This document shows positions 16,056 through 27,780 of a stretch of 64,000 nucleotides of DNA, piece by piece. Under the pieces are notes generated by a model. The model ran no database searches. It was not told where the DNA came from and saw only the letters and a list, made by a program, of their open reading frames with translations. The stretch is taken from contig CM034113.1 in assembly GCA_019914945.1 (NCBI GenBank), positions 6,986,850-7,050,849 of the forward strand, written 5' to 3'. A program made the translations under genes and the position numbers. The stretch is from Typha latifolia. Its lineage: Eukaryota; Streptophyta; Magnoliopsida; Poales; Typhaceae. Within the stretch, counting starts at the first letter, position 1, and each line of letters opens with the position of its first letter.

Positions 16056-16873
16056 TATTCGTTAAGGGTCGAGAAGACTTCTCTCTCCCTCTCTCTCGCA
16101 CGATCCTTTGGAATCGCAACCCTTCTTTCCGTTTGCGCTACTCGATTCGCTCCTTCGAAGTAAAATTCCCCAATCTGCATCTCCAACTTCTCGATTACGG
16201 CAACTCGTCTAGATTGAGGGATTGGTTTCGCTCCTCCATCCAAGAAGTTCTTGATCCAAGAGAGGTGATCTCCAAGAAGGTACTATTGTGTTGGATTATT
16301 CCTTTGCCGAGGGTTATTCCCTTTCCTGTGAATCTTGAAAATATTTCATATTGATTACGTGATCGAGACATTACGACTATGTCAGGATCACAATATAAAT
16401 TTTTAGTTGACATTACCTAGAGAGAGCACAAATAAAAGAACTCCGTAGTCGAGGAATTCAAATGTTTATAGTTGTTTATTATAGGAAAGATGCAAGATTT
16501 GATGGCTGCGGTGAATTAAAGAGACCATTAATTGCCAATCAGGAATTCCGGAGTCCATTTGGATTTTGTAGTACGAATCTTTTGGTAATCAATTTCCAAA
16601 GAATGCTTCAAGAAATTGACATCGAGTTAATAACTTATTGAACGTTTTGATGCATATACAAGTGGTATAGGGGTTAGCGGAAATTTACTGTAAATTGTAG
16701 AGATAACAAAAATAATTGCTAAGTTTTTTTGTCTTACAATGGTTGGATCATCATACAGAAAATAATGTTTAAGAATTTCATTGACCGGTAACATAATAGC
16801 AGTTCAAGCTACCACATCTTCGTGCATTCATTTGTGGAGCTATTTTTGTTGTAGGCATTCATTAGAAGGTGAA
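16056..16873 (+). other. Probable spliced 5' leader of the TRAF zinc-finger gene
   Basis: A pyrimidine-rich leader (from about 16070) runs to CTCCAAGAAG followed by a GTACTATTG donor near 16280. An acceptor, TTGTTGTAG near 16855, leads into the exon with the ATG at 16874. The intervening AT-rich sequence fits a 5' UTR intron. This is inferred from splice signals only. Confidence 0.45.
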
Positions 16874-18729
16874 ATGGATATCCCAGTTTCAGATCCAGGA
16901 CCTGTAAAGGAAAGCGGTTCATCATTTCGTTGCAACTACTGTGATACAGATTTAGTGCATAAAATAGCACAACTCTTTCTTCCTGGATTGGCCACAGCTT
17001 GCATGGATAACACCACGGGCGATCTTTTCAGGAGTCCATCTTCTGTAGCCGTTGCAATGAGGAAGGAAATGATTGATTATCTAACCCACAGAAGCGAAAC
17101 ATTTGTTGCGGAATCGGTGGTTGGAGGAGATGGACTTCCAGATGAAGTAAAAGCAGATTCTGATGATCTCGGTGAAATTATATCAGTATTTATTGATGAT
17201 TTTACAAGTTCTAAGAGAAACTTATTTAGCCGTGTTTCTGGCTGGGTATTGAGTGAAAGTCGTGAGGACAAAATTGATGACTTCATGCAAGAAATGGAGA
17301 TGAATAACTTTTGGTCACTAGACAGGAGGGAAGCAATAGCAGAGGTTCTGCTTAAGAATATAGACATCAAAGGCACATATCACTGTACTGTTAAATTTGA
17401 CACTGAACAACAGCTTGAAGAGCATAGAGGTAATTGTAGTTTCAGGCCTGTGTATTGCACAAATGAGGGATGCAACGCTAGATTCTCTGCTGTTCATATG
17501 GTTAATCATGACTTAATATGCTCTTTCAAGGTCCTTCCATGTGAGCAAGGCTGCTCACAGAACCTTATGAGGCGTGAAATGGATAGACATTGTATAACTG
17601 TGTGCCCTATGAAGCTTGTCAATTGCCCTTTCTACCAAGTTGGCTGTGAATCCGCTTTCCCTCAGTGTACTCTTGAGAAGCACTGTTCAGAGTTTTTGCA
17701 GTCACACCTACTTTATGTTCTCCAAGTAATTTACAAACACCAGGCTTCGGTGGAAGATGTACAACAGCGTGTACAACTGTTGGAAAAGGTTAGTCTCTTC
17801 TTGCTTGGCCTGTTTGCTGTCATATTTTACAACTGTAACCAATAAATGAAAAATATGATGCTGGATTCTTCCTACTACATAAATTGTTATATATTATGCA
17901 AAAGTCACTAAATTGTAGTGCTGACAGATTCAGTCCTGTTCTTTGCCCTAAGTGAGTGAGTGTTCAGTTTCTTAGCCCATTGTCTTAGTTAATGTATGAC
18001 CTGATGACATACTACGTATCATACACTAAAAAATTTCCCACTTAATTTTCTACTTTGTAGCAGACATTTATTGGTTATCTGAAATTTTTAATAACTTATA
18101 CCAGATTTTTAGGGCATAATAGCTGATAAATATTCAAATATTGAATCTACTCGATCTAGTTTTGAGGTTTGAACCAGGCATATTAGATGTACAGCATCAG
18201 CAATTCAGTAGGAAACTACACAAAATGTGTTTATACATACGACTAAATGTGATAGTCATCATATCTTTAGTCAAAATCATAGCCCGACTTGATCTGATTA
18301 CCTTTGGTTTTTTTTTTATGTGCATAAATTTTATCAGGATACTATTGTCCATATGTCATAACATCTTTATCAAGGTAATATGACCTGAGTTAATGTGGAA
18401 TTTTGTTTTTCTCCATTCTCCAGTAGATTTAGCCAGCAACTAAGGTTATTGCTCTGTAATATCTTCACTCTAGTTGCTATTTGCTACCATGATCAGCAGC
18501 ACTGGATCCTTTTGGCTTGCAATAGATATTATTTTCCATATTCAGATAATCAGATGGATAGTACTAAAAAAAAATCCAATTCTTAATTTCTTTTGGCTCT
18601 ACTTTTTGGCAGTCCCAGTCTCTAAGTGAGCTCTCTGAAGCTTTGGATGTAAGATCTCTAGCTCTAGCAATAAAGGAGCAAGAAGCAAGGACAAAAAAGC
18701 TTGAACGTGATTTTAGTAAAGTTGGGTAG
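16874..18729 (+). CDS. TRAF-type zinc-finger protein
   Basis: Predicted protein of 343 residues from two exons, 16874-17788 and 18613-18729 (GT-AG, phase 0). The ATG at 16874 starts MDIPVSDPGP; an in-frame upstream ATG at 16781 lies before a likely acceptor, so I prefer 16874. Residues about 169-275 hold repeated Cys/His pairs (YHCTVKF, HRGNCSFRPVYC, CNARFS, HDLICSFKVLPC, RHCITVCPMKLVNC, ...GCES) in the spacing of TRAF-type zinc fingers. The last 60 residues, from VEDVQQRVQLLEK through exon 2, look like a coiled coil. There is no MATH/TRAF-C domain. Similar small plant proteins exist (At1g09920 type, from memory) and their function is not known to me. Zinc-mediated protein binding is the likely mode. 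Confidence 0.82.
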
Positions 18730-19937
18730 ACTACCAAACTCAGCGTTTGACAGTGAAGACATTGCACTTGACATATTGGAGTTCAGAGAGCACTATTATT
18801 TTCTTCATCAGGAAGTGCCTCATGATCATGATAAAAACAATTATAGTCCTTTACCTTTCTGTGAATTATGTTTTTGATGATATTAAGAATTAAATGGAGG
18901 TTCTCAGAATTGGGTGTTTGTGAGCAGGATCTTGATGTTTTGCTTGCTACATCAAGTGTTACTTGCGTGTATTTTCACTCTGCTGATGATTCAAAAGTTT
19001 GATAGAGAAAATTATAGTCCTTTACAATTCTGTGAATTAGGTTTGATAGAGAATTCTGTGATGATTCAAAAGTTTGATAGAGAAAATTATAGTCCTTTAC
19101 AATTCTGTGAATTAGGTTTTTGATGATATTAAGAATTAACGGGAGGTACTTAGAATTGGGTGTTTGTGAGCAGGATCTTGATGTTTTGCTTGCTACTTCA
19201 AGTGTTACTTGCATTTCACTCTGGTTATGATTCAAAAGTTTGCCATATTTTCTTCTCTGAAGGCCGCAAACATGTGACAGTTTTGTTTGCTCATATATGC
19301 AGTGCAGACATTCATTAGGTCAAATTAGAGAGATCACAAATGAGACCTTTGAACAATGATTGGTTTGTATTAAGTTGGAGATTGGCAGTATACAATTAGT
19401 GGTTCATAGGAGAAAAAGCAATCACAAAACAAAACAAGCAACAAGAATTTATGATTTGAAACTTGATAGTTTAATTGGTTTTTATGATGATACTAATTTT
19501 CCTAGCAACCTCGTTAGTTTATGGAATTGAAAAGCTGTCCAATCTTTATAGAAAAGTACAGTTATCCTATCAGCCAGAAGTTAAACTCAAACTTCGGGTG
19601 GTTTAACTTCTCATTGATCGATGGAGGTATATAGAAGACATAATTTTTTAAATTTGCCAAATTGGTGGACACCCAAAACTGAATTTCTGATGGAAAATGG
19701 GTGATATCTTTTGCAACCAAAAGGATATATGGGTCAAACCAGGGGAACAAAATATGATGTTCACTTCCATAAACAACAGATGCAATTATGTATCTCAACT
19801 CAAAAAAGTAATATTTGGGAGCCATTTCTGAAGGTATTATATATCCTCAACAGGCTAGATATTTGTCCTCAAGAACAGTTGCTAATTTCCATACTTACAC
19901 AAAAAATCCAGTTTACAAACTACAGTATACAACACCT
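18730..19937. other. Tail-to-tail spacer between TRAF and ASCH genes
   Basis: Non-coding and AT-rich. It contains a nested direct duplication (18839-19243, listed separately) and the 3' UTRs of both neighbours. Short open frames here are not supported by any family. Confidence 0.5.
18839..19243. repeat. Nested tandem duplication downstream of the TRAF gene
   Basis: A block starting AATTATAGTCCTTTAC at 18839 and running through GGGTGTTTGTGAGCAGG to GATTCAAAAGTTTG recurs from 19085 to 19243, about 246 bp downstream. Inside it, a 75-bp unit beginning GATGATTCAAAAGTTTG is itself repeated in tandem at 18985 and 19060. The copies differ at a few bases. This pattern fits unequal crossing-over or replication slippage in two steps. 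Confidence 0.85.
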
Positions 19938-22900
19938 CTAATGTTTCCATCCCTTTGAAAAGCCTTCTTTTGAGTATGGCTCCAAAAACCCAATGAACTG
20001 CACAAAAAAGATGACACACAAAAGATGACAAGAATTAATGCAAAAAAGAATAGCAGTTATTGTGGATTCACAAGGAGGATTCTGGGTATTTGATGAGAAA
20101 TTAAACAGATTTTATAGTTAAAATTGATGTGACCCTTCTATGACATAGAAAGAGGGAAGCACAAAGTGTTTTTCTTTTGTTTTCTATAATTTTCTTTTCT
20201 CAACAGTTTAAACTGACCTTGACCATCGAAATCTGCATGTCTAAATAAGAGATACAAGTTTCCTACCATTGAACTACCAATATGAGATAGGAATGCAGGG
20301 TTTATGCCTGATCAAAATAGGAAATTGAGAGCTCAATCTAAGTGGTGTAGTATTTGAAAATAGTAATACAATGTCAGCCATTGTTCGAGAGATTGGCCAG
20401 AGGAAGGGCAGAGAGATCTTAAGTCTCACTTCTGGTTCATCAAGTTCTCAAGGTCATCATGTCCTTTGAGGAAAGATTTTTCCGGGTTCTAACTCCGGAC
20501 AAACACATTTCTGCTATATATGATCTAAATACTCACATTACTTCCAGATTACAACATTTACATGGTGAAAGAGTACTCTTATGTGTCAACCTCTTTTGGG
20601 TAAACAAGGGGGCGAAGAGTGGTTCTTTTAGATCTCACATAATAAAGAAGCACGGGTATAAAGTAGAAACAAACAACAAATGGCATGCAAATCAGGACTT
20701 CGTAATAAAGCATATAAGGCTTTTTAAGATGACAATTTCCTTGTTAATCAGTAAAATAATCAACTGGTGCAGCTCAGGAATAGACCAACTCTAGTATAAA
20801 ACTCTAGTACAATACATGCTAACTAATATACCTTGAAACCATCTTTAGACCATCGTGCACCATACCCTTCATGGACTCGGATCTCAAAGACACACTCATA
20901 AGGCTGAATCAAATGAACATTCATCCAGCAGCAATCAGCTAACAGATGATTGATAACATCCAAAGCAAGTTGGTTCTTGTTTGAATCTGAAAAACAAACA
21001 GTCCAATAATGAACAAATGCTAAGATTTAATGGACAAAATGGGCAAAGTTATCACAGTAGAAAGATTGTTCAATGGGGAAGTGAAGTGGGAGCCTAAAGA
21101 TATCTGTAGTTCTGTACCACTTCCACGGAAGTCACCCCACCACCCATGGCTACTCCTGTTAACATGTTTTGCCAATGCCCTCGCAGCATCAGTCAGGGAA
21201 CAACCTTTGACCTCCAGTGAAATAAAACATCAGGACAATTTAACAAGTATGCTTCTACATACTAATAAGAACATTGGAGCTATCATTCATATAGCTATGG
21301 AGGACCAGTGCTCCAATGCATCATAAGATCTTGCCGTGGTGTCAAAAAACCCCACAGAAAAATAGGCTAAAATGCTTGTCTAGTTAAGCAGTCATAGATG
21401 ATTCCTTATGTAGTCAACAGTGTACTTAATTATCATTAATTGCCACCTGTATTATTTTTTATTTCTTTGCAACATGGTCTTCCAGTATGATCATACATAA
21501 GCACAATTGGTCCAAAAATGATGCATAAGAAGTGATGCAACCGATACTATTCAAAGTCAGATTTCTCAATTGGTCATGTGTTCAGAAAAAGCCACATTTG
21601 GGAAAAGTTCTATTTCTGTAATCTGATAAGCACCCATATCTAGTGGGCTCTACAATGAATTAAATCAATTATCATCCATATCTTGGAAATTAAAACTAAC
21701 ATTTGACCGATGAGGCTTCACAGATGATGATAACAGTATCGATCTTGGAGGAGGAAGTCCATCTGGAACTGTTCCACCAGTTTGACTCATACCAAGCAGA
21801 CTGCTCGTGCCATCATAACTCAGTCCCTGGAAAAGTGTTACAGCAGCAAAACATGAGATCCCACCTTGGGAGGAGACATGATATAACAAGTTTCATGATA
21901 AAATTATTCATTGGAAAATCGTCCGAATTAGAGAAAATTAAGGCAAGATTTTAGTCTTAAAGGAGGAAAGAAAAAATATACTGATTATATGAACCATTCA
22001 GAGTTTGATAAAAAATCTTGCTAAAAATTTCTGCCAGAGTTAGTCTAACTAAGAAGTAAGATACTTCACTGGTACCACTCTTACTGCAGATATTTAATTT
22101 GTAAAGTTGTAGTCACAATTCACAAAGTCATGAACCATCAATCCTAGCAGCAAGAATCCAGTTTCCTTGTCAACCAGATTTTCTGTTGGCTTATGAGATT
22201 TTCACATCTAGCGTAATGGGATCATAAAGTTCAGTGAACCCATTAGCTGTGAGGATAGAAATCAAATTCCTTAGATCGTCCAAGAAAAAGGGAATGAATT
22301 TCTAAAAAATTCTCTACCGACTCCTACCAAGCCTTCTAAAAAATGGAGTGTGAAAAGTTGGCATGGTAGTAGCATAGATGTATTTACTGTCCACACATAA
22401 ACAAGAATACTTGTGCATATAGACATACAGAGATCCATCTTTTGGGCTATAATTTAGTAGGATTGTGACCTTGAAATATGGTATTGACATGGGTTCAGCC
22501 CAATGAATCCTACATGTGTTATTGAAAAATTAAACAAAGTTCTGCATGCGAGATTCCCGCATCACTATGCAGAAAGTTTGTTTCTCAGTATGACACCAAC
22601 CTAGCTACAATAACCATAAAACAGCATAGGACACTAGATCAAGCTAGCATAAAGATTGAGTTGGAAAAAAAAACACTCACAGCTAGTAATTCTTTCATAC
22701 AAATATATGGCTGAGAAGCTGGCCTTGATACGGAAATTGCTAGGATACCATTAGACCTTTCCTTCTCTTCTGCGTAGAAGTTCCTGTAAATTTGCACACC
22801 TGTAAATGTTGAATCTCTTTTGTTACTAAACATTCTCGTTTGCAAATCCAAGTAGAAAATTCCCAGTTTCCAGAAAATATATATAGTATAAATGACCATT

Positions 22901-25900
22901 TTTACCATCTAATAATTCCATTCTCATGATTCATGAGCTCAACAATGCAGAAAAATAAAAAATAACTATAATGGTAAGAAACGGAGAACTGTAGCATCTA
23001 TGAACCTCTACAATGAATATTAGAGGAAGCAGCACCACACAAGATTATTCATGTACTTTCTCTAATGTGAAAAAGATCCTCCATGGCGTAGGTGAATTTA
23101 GATGTGAATTACAAATAATATCAGTTCCAATAAAAAGCAAATTAACCAGTGTAGTAGAAGAGTTCATAAGCACTGAGAATGCACATTTGGTTCCTTAGAT
23201 AGTAGACTAGATTGCATAAACTAGATTGAGACAGGAAGTAAGAACCACCTAGATCTCAAAAGAACTAAAAATATGATATCTGTAATTTCAGACAAAACAA
23301 GAATTGGAGCTCACAAGATACAAGAAACTGACCTTCTTCAATTGTTACAACTCCAGGGAGCACCTTTGTAAGATTCTCTGCTTGCAGCATCTGAGAGAAT
23401 GAAGTATACCGTGTAACTTGCTGCAGAGCACAACTAGAGGATATCAGTCATTTTATACAAGAAATTAGGAGAAACAGTTAAATTTTGCATACTTCATCCA
23501 CTTAATCAGGAATTAACTTCAAAGTACGAGCTAACTTAAACTGGAGCAGACATGTTGAGATGATTTTGACAATGTTCTTAATTCTGGTATTATTAGTTTG
23601 CTACATGTCAATGATAATTAGAACTTATTGAGGAGGATGCAGCAGTTTTACTCATCAAAAAGGAAGAATGAGGGGAAGAGAACACTCCGTTTTCATTATC
23701 AAGGATAGGTTTCAGACTGATGCTTACAGTTATTCTTCTCTTATGAAACTAGGAAAAAACATAGACTTGTAAGATAAACAACGGATTTACAGCCACAACA
23801 TCATTTATACTGCCTGAAATAGAATGACTACCTCAACTTTAAGCAAGAGGCATTTGTTGAAGAGAAGGAAAGACCCGGGAACAATTCTGGCAACAACAAA
23901 TTAAAAACAAGGGCAACTTCAGATATACTAACAGCAGATAGCTGTTTACTGATAAAAAAGCATTATGATTAAGCTTAGCACAAGAAACAGAATCCCATAC
24001 TTGAAGTAACTTGGAAGCATGAAATGAGCTATTTTGCTCTATGGACTTAAGTCCCTAATTATAAGTAAAGTTCTTCGGAGACGTCTGAATTAGGCGGAAG
24101 TTCTTCCAAGTTATCAGCACCAAAATTTTATTCAGCTATAGAATTATATTACTTGGTGGAGATTAAACCACTTTGGTCATCCTCTACAATTTCCTCTTCT
24201 AAAAAAATCACCTAAAGGGAGCCAGCCAATCCCATCAAATTTGGCCTACGATTGACATTGAAGGTGTTTAATAGTGCCAAATCCTCTATTTCAGGGACAA
24301 GCTTGCTTAAAACTTTAAACAAGCAGCCAAGTGAATCAGATATGAGAAAAAACAGTACATGTATAATATTTGTATATGCAACCATATAAATATATGTTAC
24401 AGAAAACACACACACATAAACACAAAGCATAACTCAATCTTATATACTTACTGGTTATAGTTACCAACTGCACACCTCCCTTCAACTTTCTTGAGACCAG
24501 CTACAAGCAAGCACATTCTAGTTATTTTATAGGACAAATTCATTACATACAAAACAAATATAAAGTATTAAAGCATTAAGCATAGTGCATCTCCAGCATA
24601 AAATAAAACTCTGTGCTGCATACTAGTCCAAAATTCTAAATGAGCAGTTAGGATCATTGAGATATGCTACCTATGGAAAAGCAAGAATGCGAAGTATCTG
24701 TAAATATACTCAGAACAATTTCATATTAGTACTTTCAATTATTTTGCAGTTGGCTAAGACTCAAGATGCTAACTCTATTTGACGTAAAACAATCTCCAAA
24801 GAGTCATAATGATTAGCTTGAATGGCCAAATAAATATGAGTTAAAACAAATGATGATGATGGAGAAGAGAAAAGTCACTAGATCCATCTATCTGATGATT
24901 ATTGGGATAATAGAAGAAAATTTCTTTTTAGATGCATTATGTCATTCCTTGATAGTTTGGACTGACTAGTACTTTTGTTTTCTCAATTCCTCCTCCATTA
25001 TGCAGTAATGATAAGCCAAACAACAGACAACAGATATTTAATTAATTGCATGATTGAGCATCAAAATAGGCCCTCAGCAATTTTAATAACCAATTAATTT
25101 TATATATGGCAAGAAATTAACCAGGTTCAGAAATTTCTTCTGACAAATCATCTACTATATTGTTCTCCTGCAGTAACATGAAATCAATGAATAAAAATGT
25201 CAGAAGCATACTGATGCACAAAGGCATGACAAATGGCTCATGGGTTTAGGACAACTCATCAAGCATAAATAATGAATCACTGAGAAATACCATCTCTTTA
25301 TTGCCATTAAGGACAGAATAAATAGACATAGAACCAAAATAGTACCTCTAAGCTGTGAGAAGAATGGTTCCTGAACATGGAGTTCAAAATCAACAGTATT
25401 ATACATCTGAAAGAGAAAAGTCATGAAATAAGCAAAACATATAGGAGAAATAGAGAAGACCTTTACTAACATAACTTACATTATGCAATTCTAATCCCTT
25501 ATCCAAGATAACTTTAGTCCACTCATCCTCTTTCATCTTAATCGACTCCTCTACTGGAATGTCCCCACCGATATCTGCTGACTGGGATAAGAACCCCTTT
25601 GAATCTATGCATCGTTGTATCACTCTCGCCAAATGCTTGTATAGAGGATACATTGGAACTCCTCTATTACCACTTCCAACATCTTAAAACATTTGAACAA
25701 AGACATCATTACAAAGATTAAAAAGATAACCAAAAAGACAAATCATATAATTTCAAGAGGAACGATTAGAAGAAAGAAAGTGCGTTTTGCATGCATACCC
25801 ATTTAAAAACCTCAAAATTTAGTATCTGTGTGTATTTGTACAACTGGTATACCTCTGTCAATCTACAGATTGCGGGATATACATGTAAATAAGAGAGAAT

Positions 25901-26338
25901 GGAGTTTGATTATTGGTTATATGCAATATGATATTCCCTAAACGCATCAAAAAGAAAGAAAAGAAAGGATTTTTAAGGGACATGCATGCAAATATCAAAT
26001 ATGAAAGAGCTCGACTTACGCACACAAAAAAGAAATAGATTGCATATGATTTCTCGGAAATTGCGCGACTCCGAAGATTATCTAATCGGATTTCAATCAT
26101 AGCAAGATCTAGAAATCAAGTATATACCGTTGAGATGGGGATAGACCATGACGGGATCGTCTTGGAGGAGGCGGGAGCAGTAGTCTCTGGAAAACCCCAG
26201 GTCGGAGAAGTCCTCGTCGCCGGCGACGGAGGAGGAGAGGGTGAAGCGGACAAGCTCTTCCATGGCGTCGGAGAGGTGAACGGGCGAGATCCCCGGAGAC
26301 AGGGGTGGCGAATGGATCCCAGCCGTCGGATCGTCCAT
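19938..26338 (-). CDS. ASCH-domain (RNA-binding type) protein
   Basis: Predicted protein of 406 residues from eleven exons: 26338-26128, 25682-25480, 25406-25346, 24500-24452, 23886-23832, 23420-23333, 22799-22681, 21826-21701, 21211-21118, 20986-20832, 19997-19938. All introns are GT-AG and phases join. The ASCH fold, a PUA-like domain proposed to bind RNA, runs from about residue 143 to 245. It has FELHVQEPFFSQL, GLKKVEGRCAVGNYN, GSFLLFNKCLLLKVE, RYTSFSQMLQAENLTKVLPGV and VQIYRNFYAEEKERSNGIL. The C-terminal part (GLSYDGTSSLLGM, PPPRSILLSS, ALAKHVNRSS, GYGARWSKDG, ending SKGWKH) is a conserved plant extension without a domain name known to me. The N-terminus carries an acidic, Ser-rich leader. 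Arabidopsis At2g20410 is the likely relative (from memory). Confidence 0.87.
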
Positions 26339-27780
26339 TGGAGAAGCCTAATGATCCTAGTGAAAGAGATGGATAACTCGCGACTAATGAAGGCGCTTTA
26401 TCCTACCTTTATCCTGATAAGGAATAGAGGAGTCGGATAAAAACTCTAGTTAAAAGGGATAATGTTGTGGATTTAGCTCTTTATGCATAGGTATTTGTTT
26501 CTTTTTCTTCTTTTCTTCCTTTTAGATTTACTATCTAAAGTGATAAATTTTTTTGAGGGAATATCTATCTGAGCAATAATTCCATACTAACGAATTAGTT
26601 ATTAAAAATAATTTTTATCTGTTGATAAATTAAAGGGTATATAAAATATTTTATATATGTGAATAGATTAATTAATAAATAAACTAGAATTTAAGTATTT
26701 TTTATTTCTTATCTTTATAACAGTTTTCTTATTAATAGGAGTGCCAATTTCTACTAATTTTTATTATTTTTATTTGTTATAAATAAATGGATAGTTAAGA
26801 TAGAGAAATAAAATATGACTAATTTATCAGAAAAGTGACCGGTACTTCTACTAATTTATTATTATTTTTATTTTTTATAAATAAATGGATAGTTAAGATA
26901 GAGAAATAAAATATAACTAATTTATCCATATCGGTTTATATGACGTGTGCTTTTGGTTAATTTTATTTAGTATTATTTAATCTCAACCGCTGGATTATGA
27001 GAGAAAAATTAATAGTTCTTATTAAATTATTTGTCTATAATTTTTTATTGCAGATCTCAGCATCACTTATATACTCTTATTAGGAATTAATTTAGGTAAA
27101 CATTTAAGAAGATTTCTTGTGGAAAATGGAAGAATAGCAGCAATTATCTATAATTCAGAAGAGAGAGAGAGAAAAGAACAATATGAATGTTAGATTATTA
27201 GTTGATCTAAAAGATATGTTATTAGGTAATGGATCGACAGAGTCATTATATTTTTAACACACTCCTCTGTACACTGCATGTGTATAAATGAACATAAATG
27301 AGATCTAAACACCTAATGAAGAATGACAACTGAAGCAAGAATAATACCAATATATTTCATTACTTTGAAATTTTGACTCATATTGTTAGGAAAATTGCTC
27401 ATGGATGGTTATGTGAGGAGTTACTGTTTCTTTGAAGAAAAAAGAGAGAGAAGTTATGGAAAGAGATGAATTGTAGTTATTTATTCTTTGTCTCAATAAC
27501 TTTTCCATTGTTTAGTATAAAAAAGAAAAAGTTGCATGGTATGCGATTACATGCATTGTGGACTCTTTGATCCATTGCAAAAGAAGATAAAAGAATGCTA
27601 AGGGTGGACGATCTCTTTTGGATCCCAGTCTCATCCCATAGCTGCCAAATATATTTCTATGCCACAAGAAAAATAAGGAAAAAAAGAAGTTAAACTCTTA
27701 TCGTTTCCCATTTCTGGTTGTATTCTCCTGTTGCTCATTTTTGTCTCTGTTCTTCTAAACAATCACCATCTTAAATTCAT
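26339..27780. other. Spacer between ASCH gene promoter and membrane-protein gene
   Basis: Bases 26339-26460 are the probable leader and promoter of the ASCH gene. The rest is very AT-rich, with a tandem duplication at 26751-26926 and a short GA run near 27163. Nothing coding is seen. The 3' end should hold the UTR of the membrane-protein gene. Confidence 0.5.
26751..26926. repeat. Tandem duplication, about 97-bp period
   Basis: CTACTAATTT at 26751 and again at 26848 each opens a stretch of about 78 bp with AAATAAATGGATAGTTAAGA and GAGAAATAAAATAT in the same order. The copies differ by a few substitutions and small indels. Confidence 0.8.
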
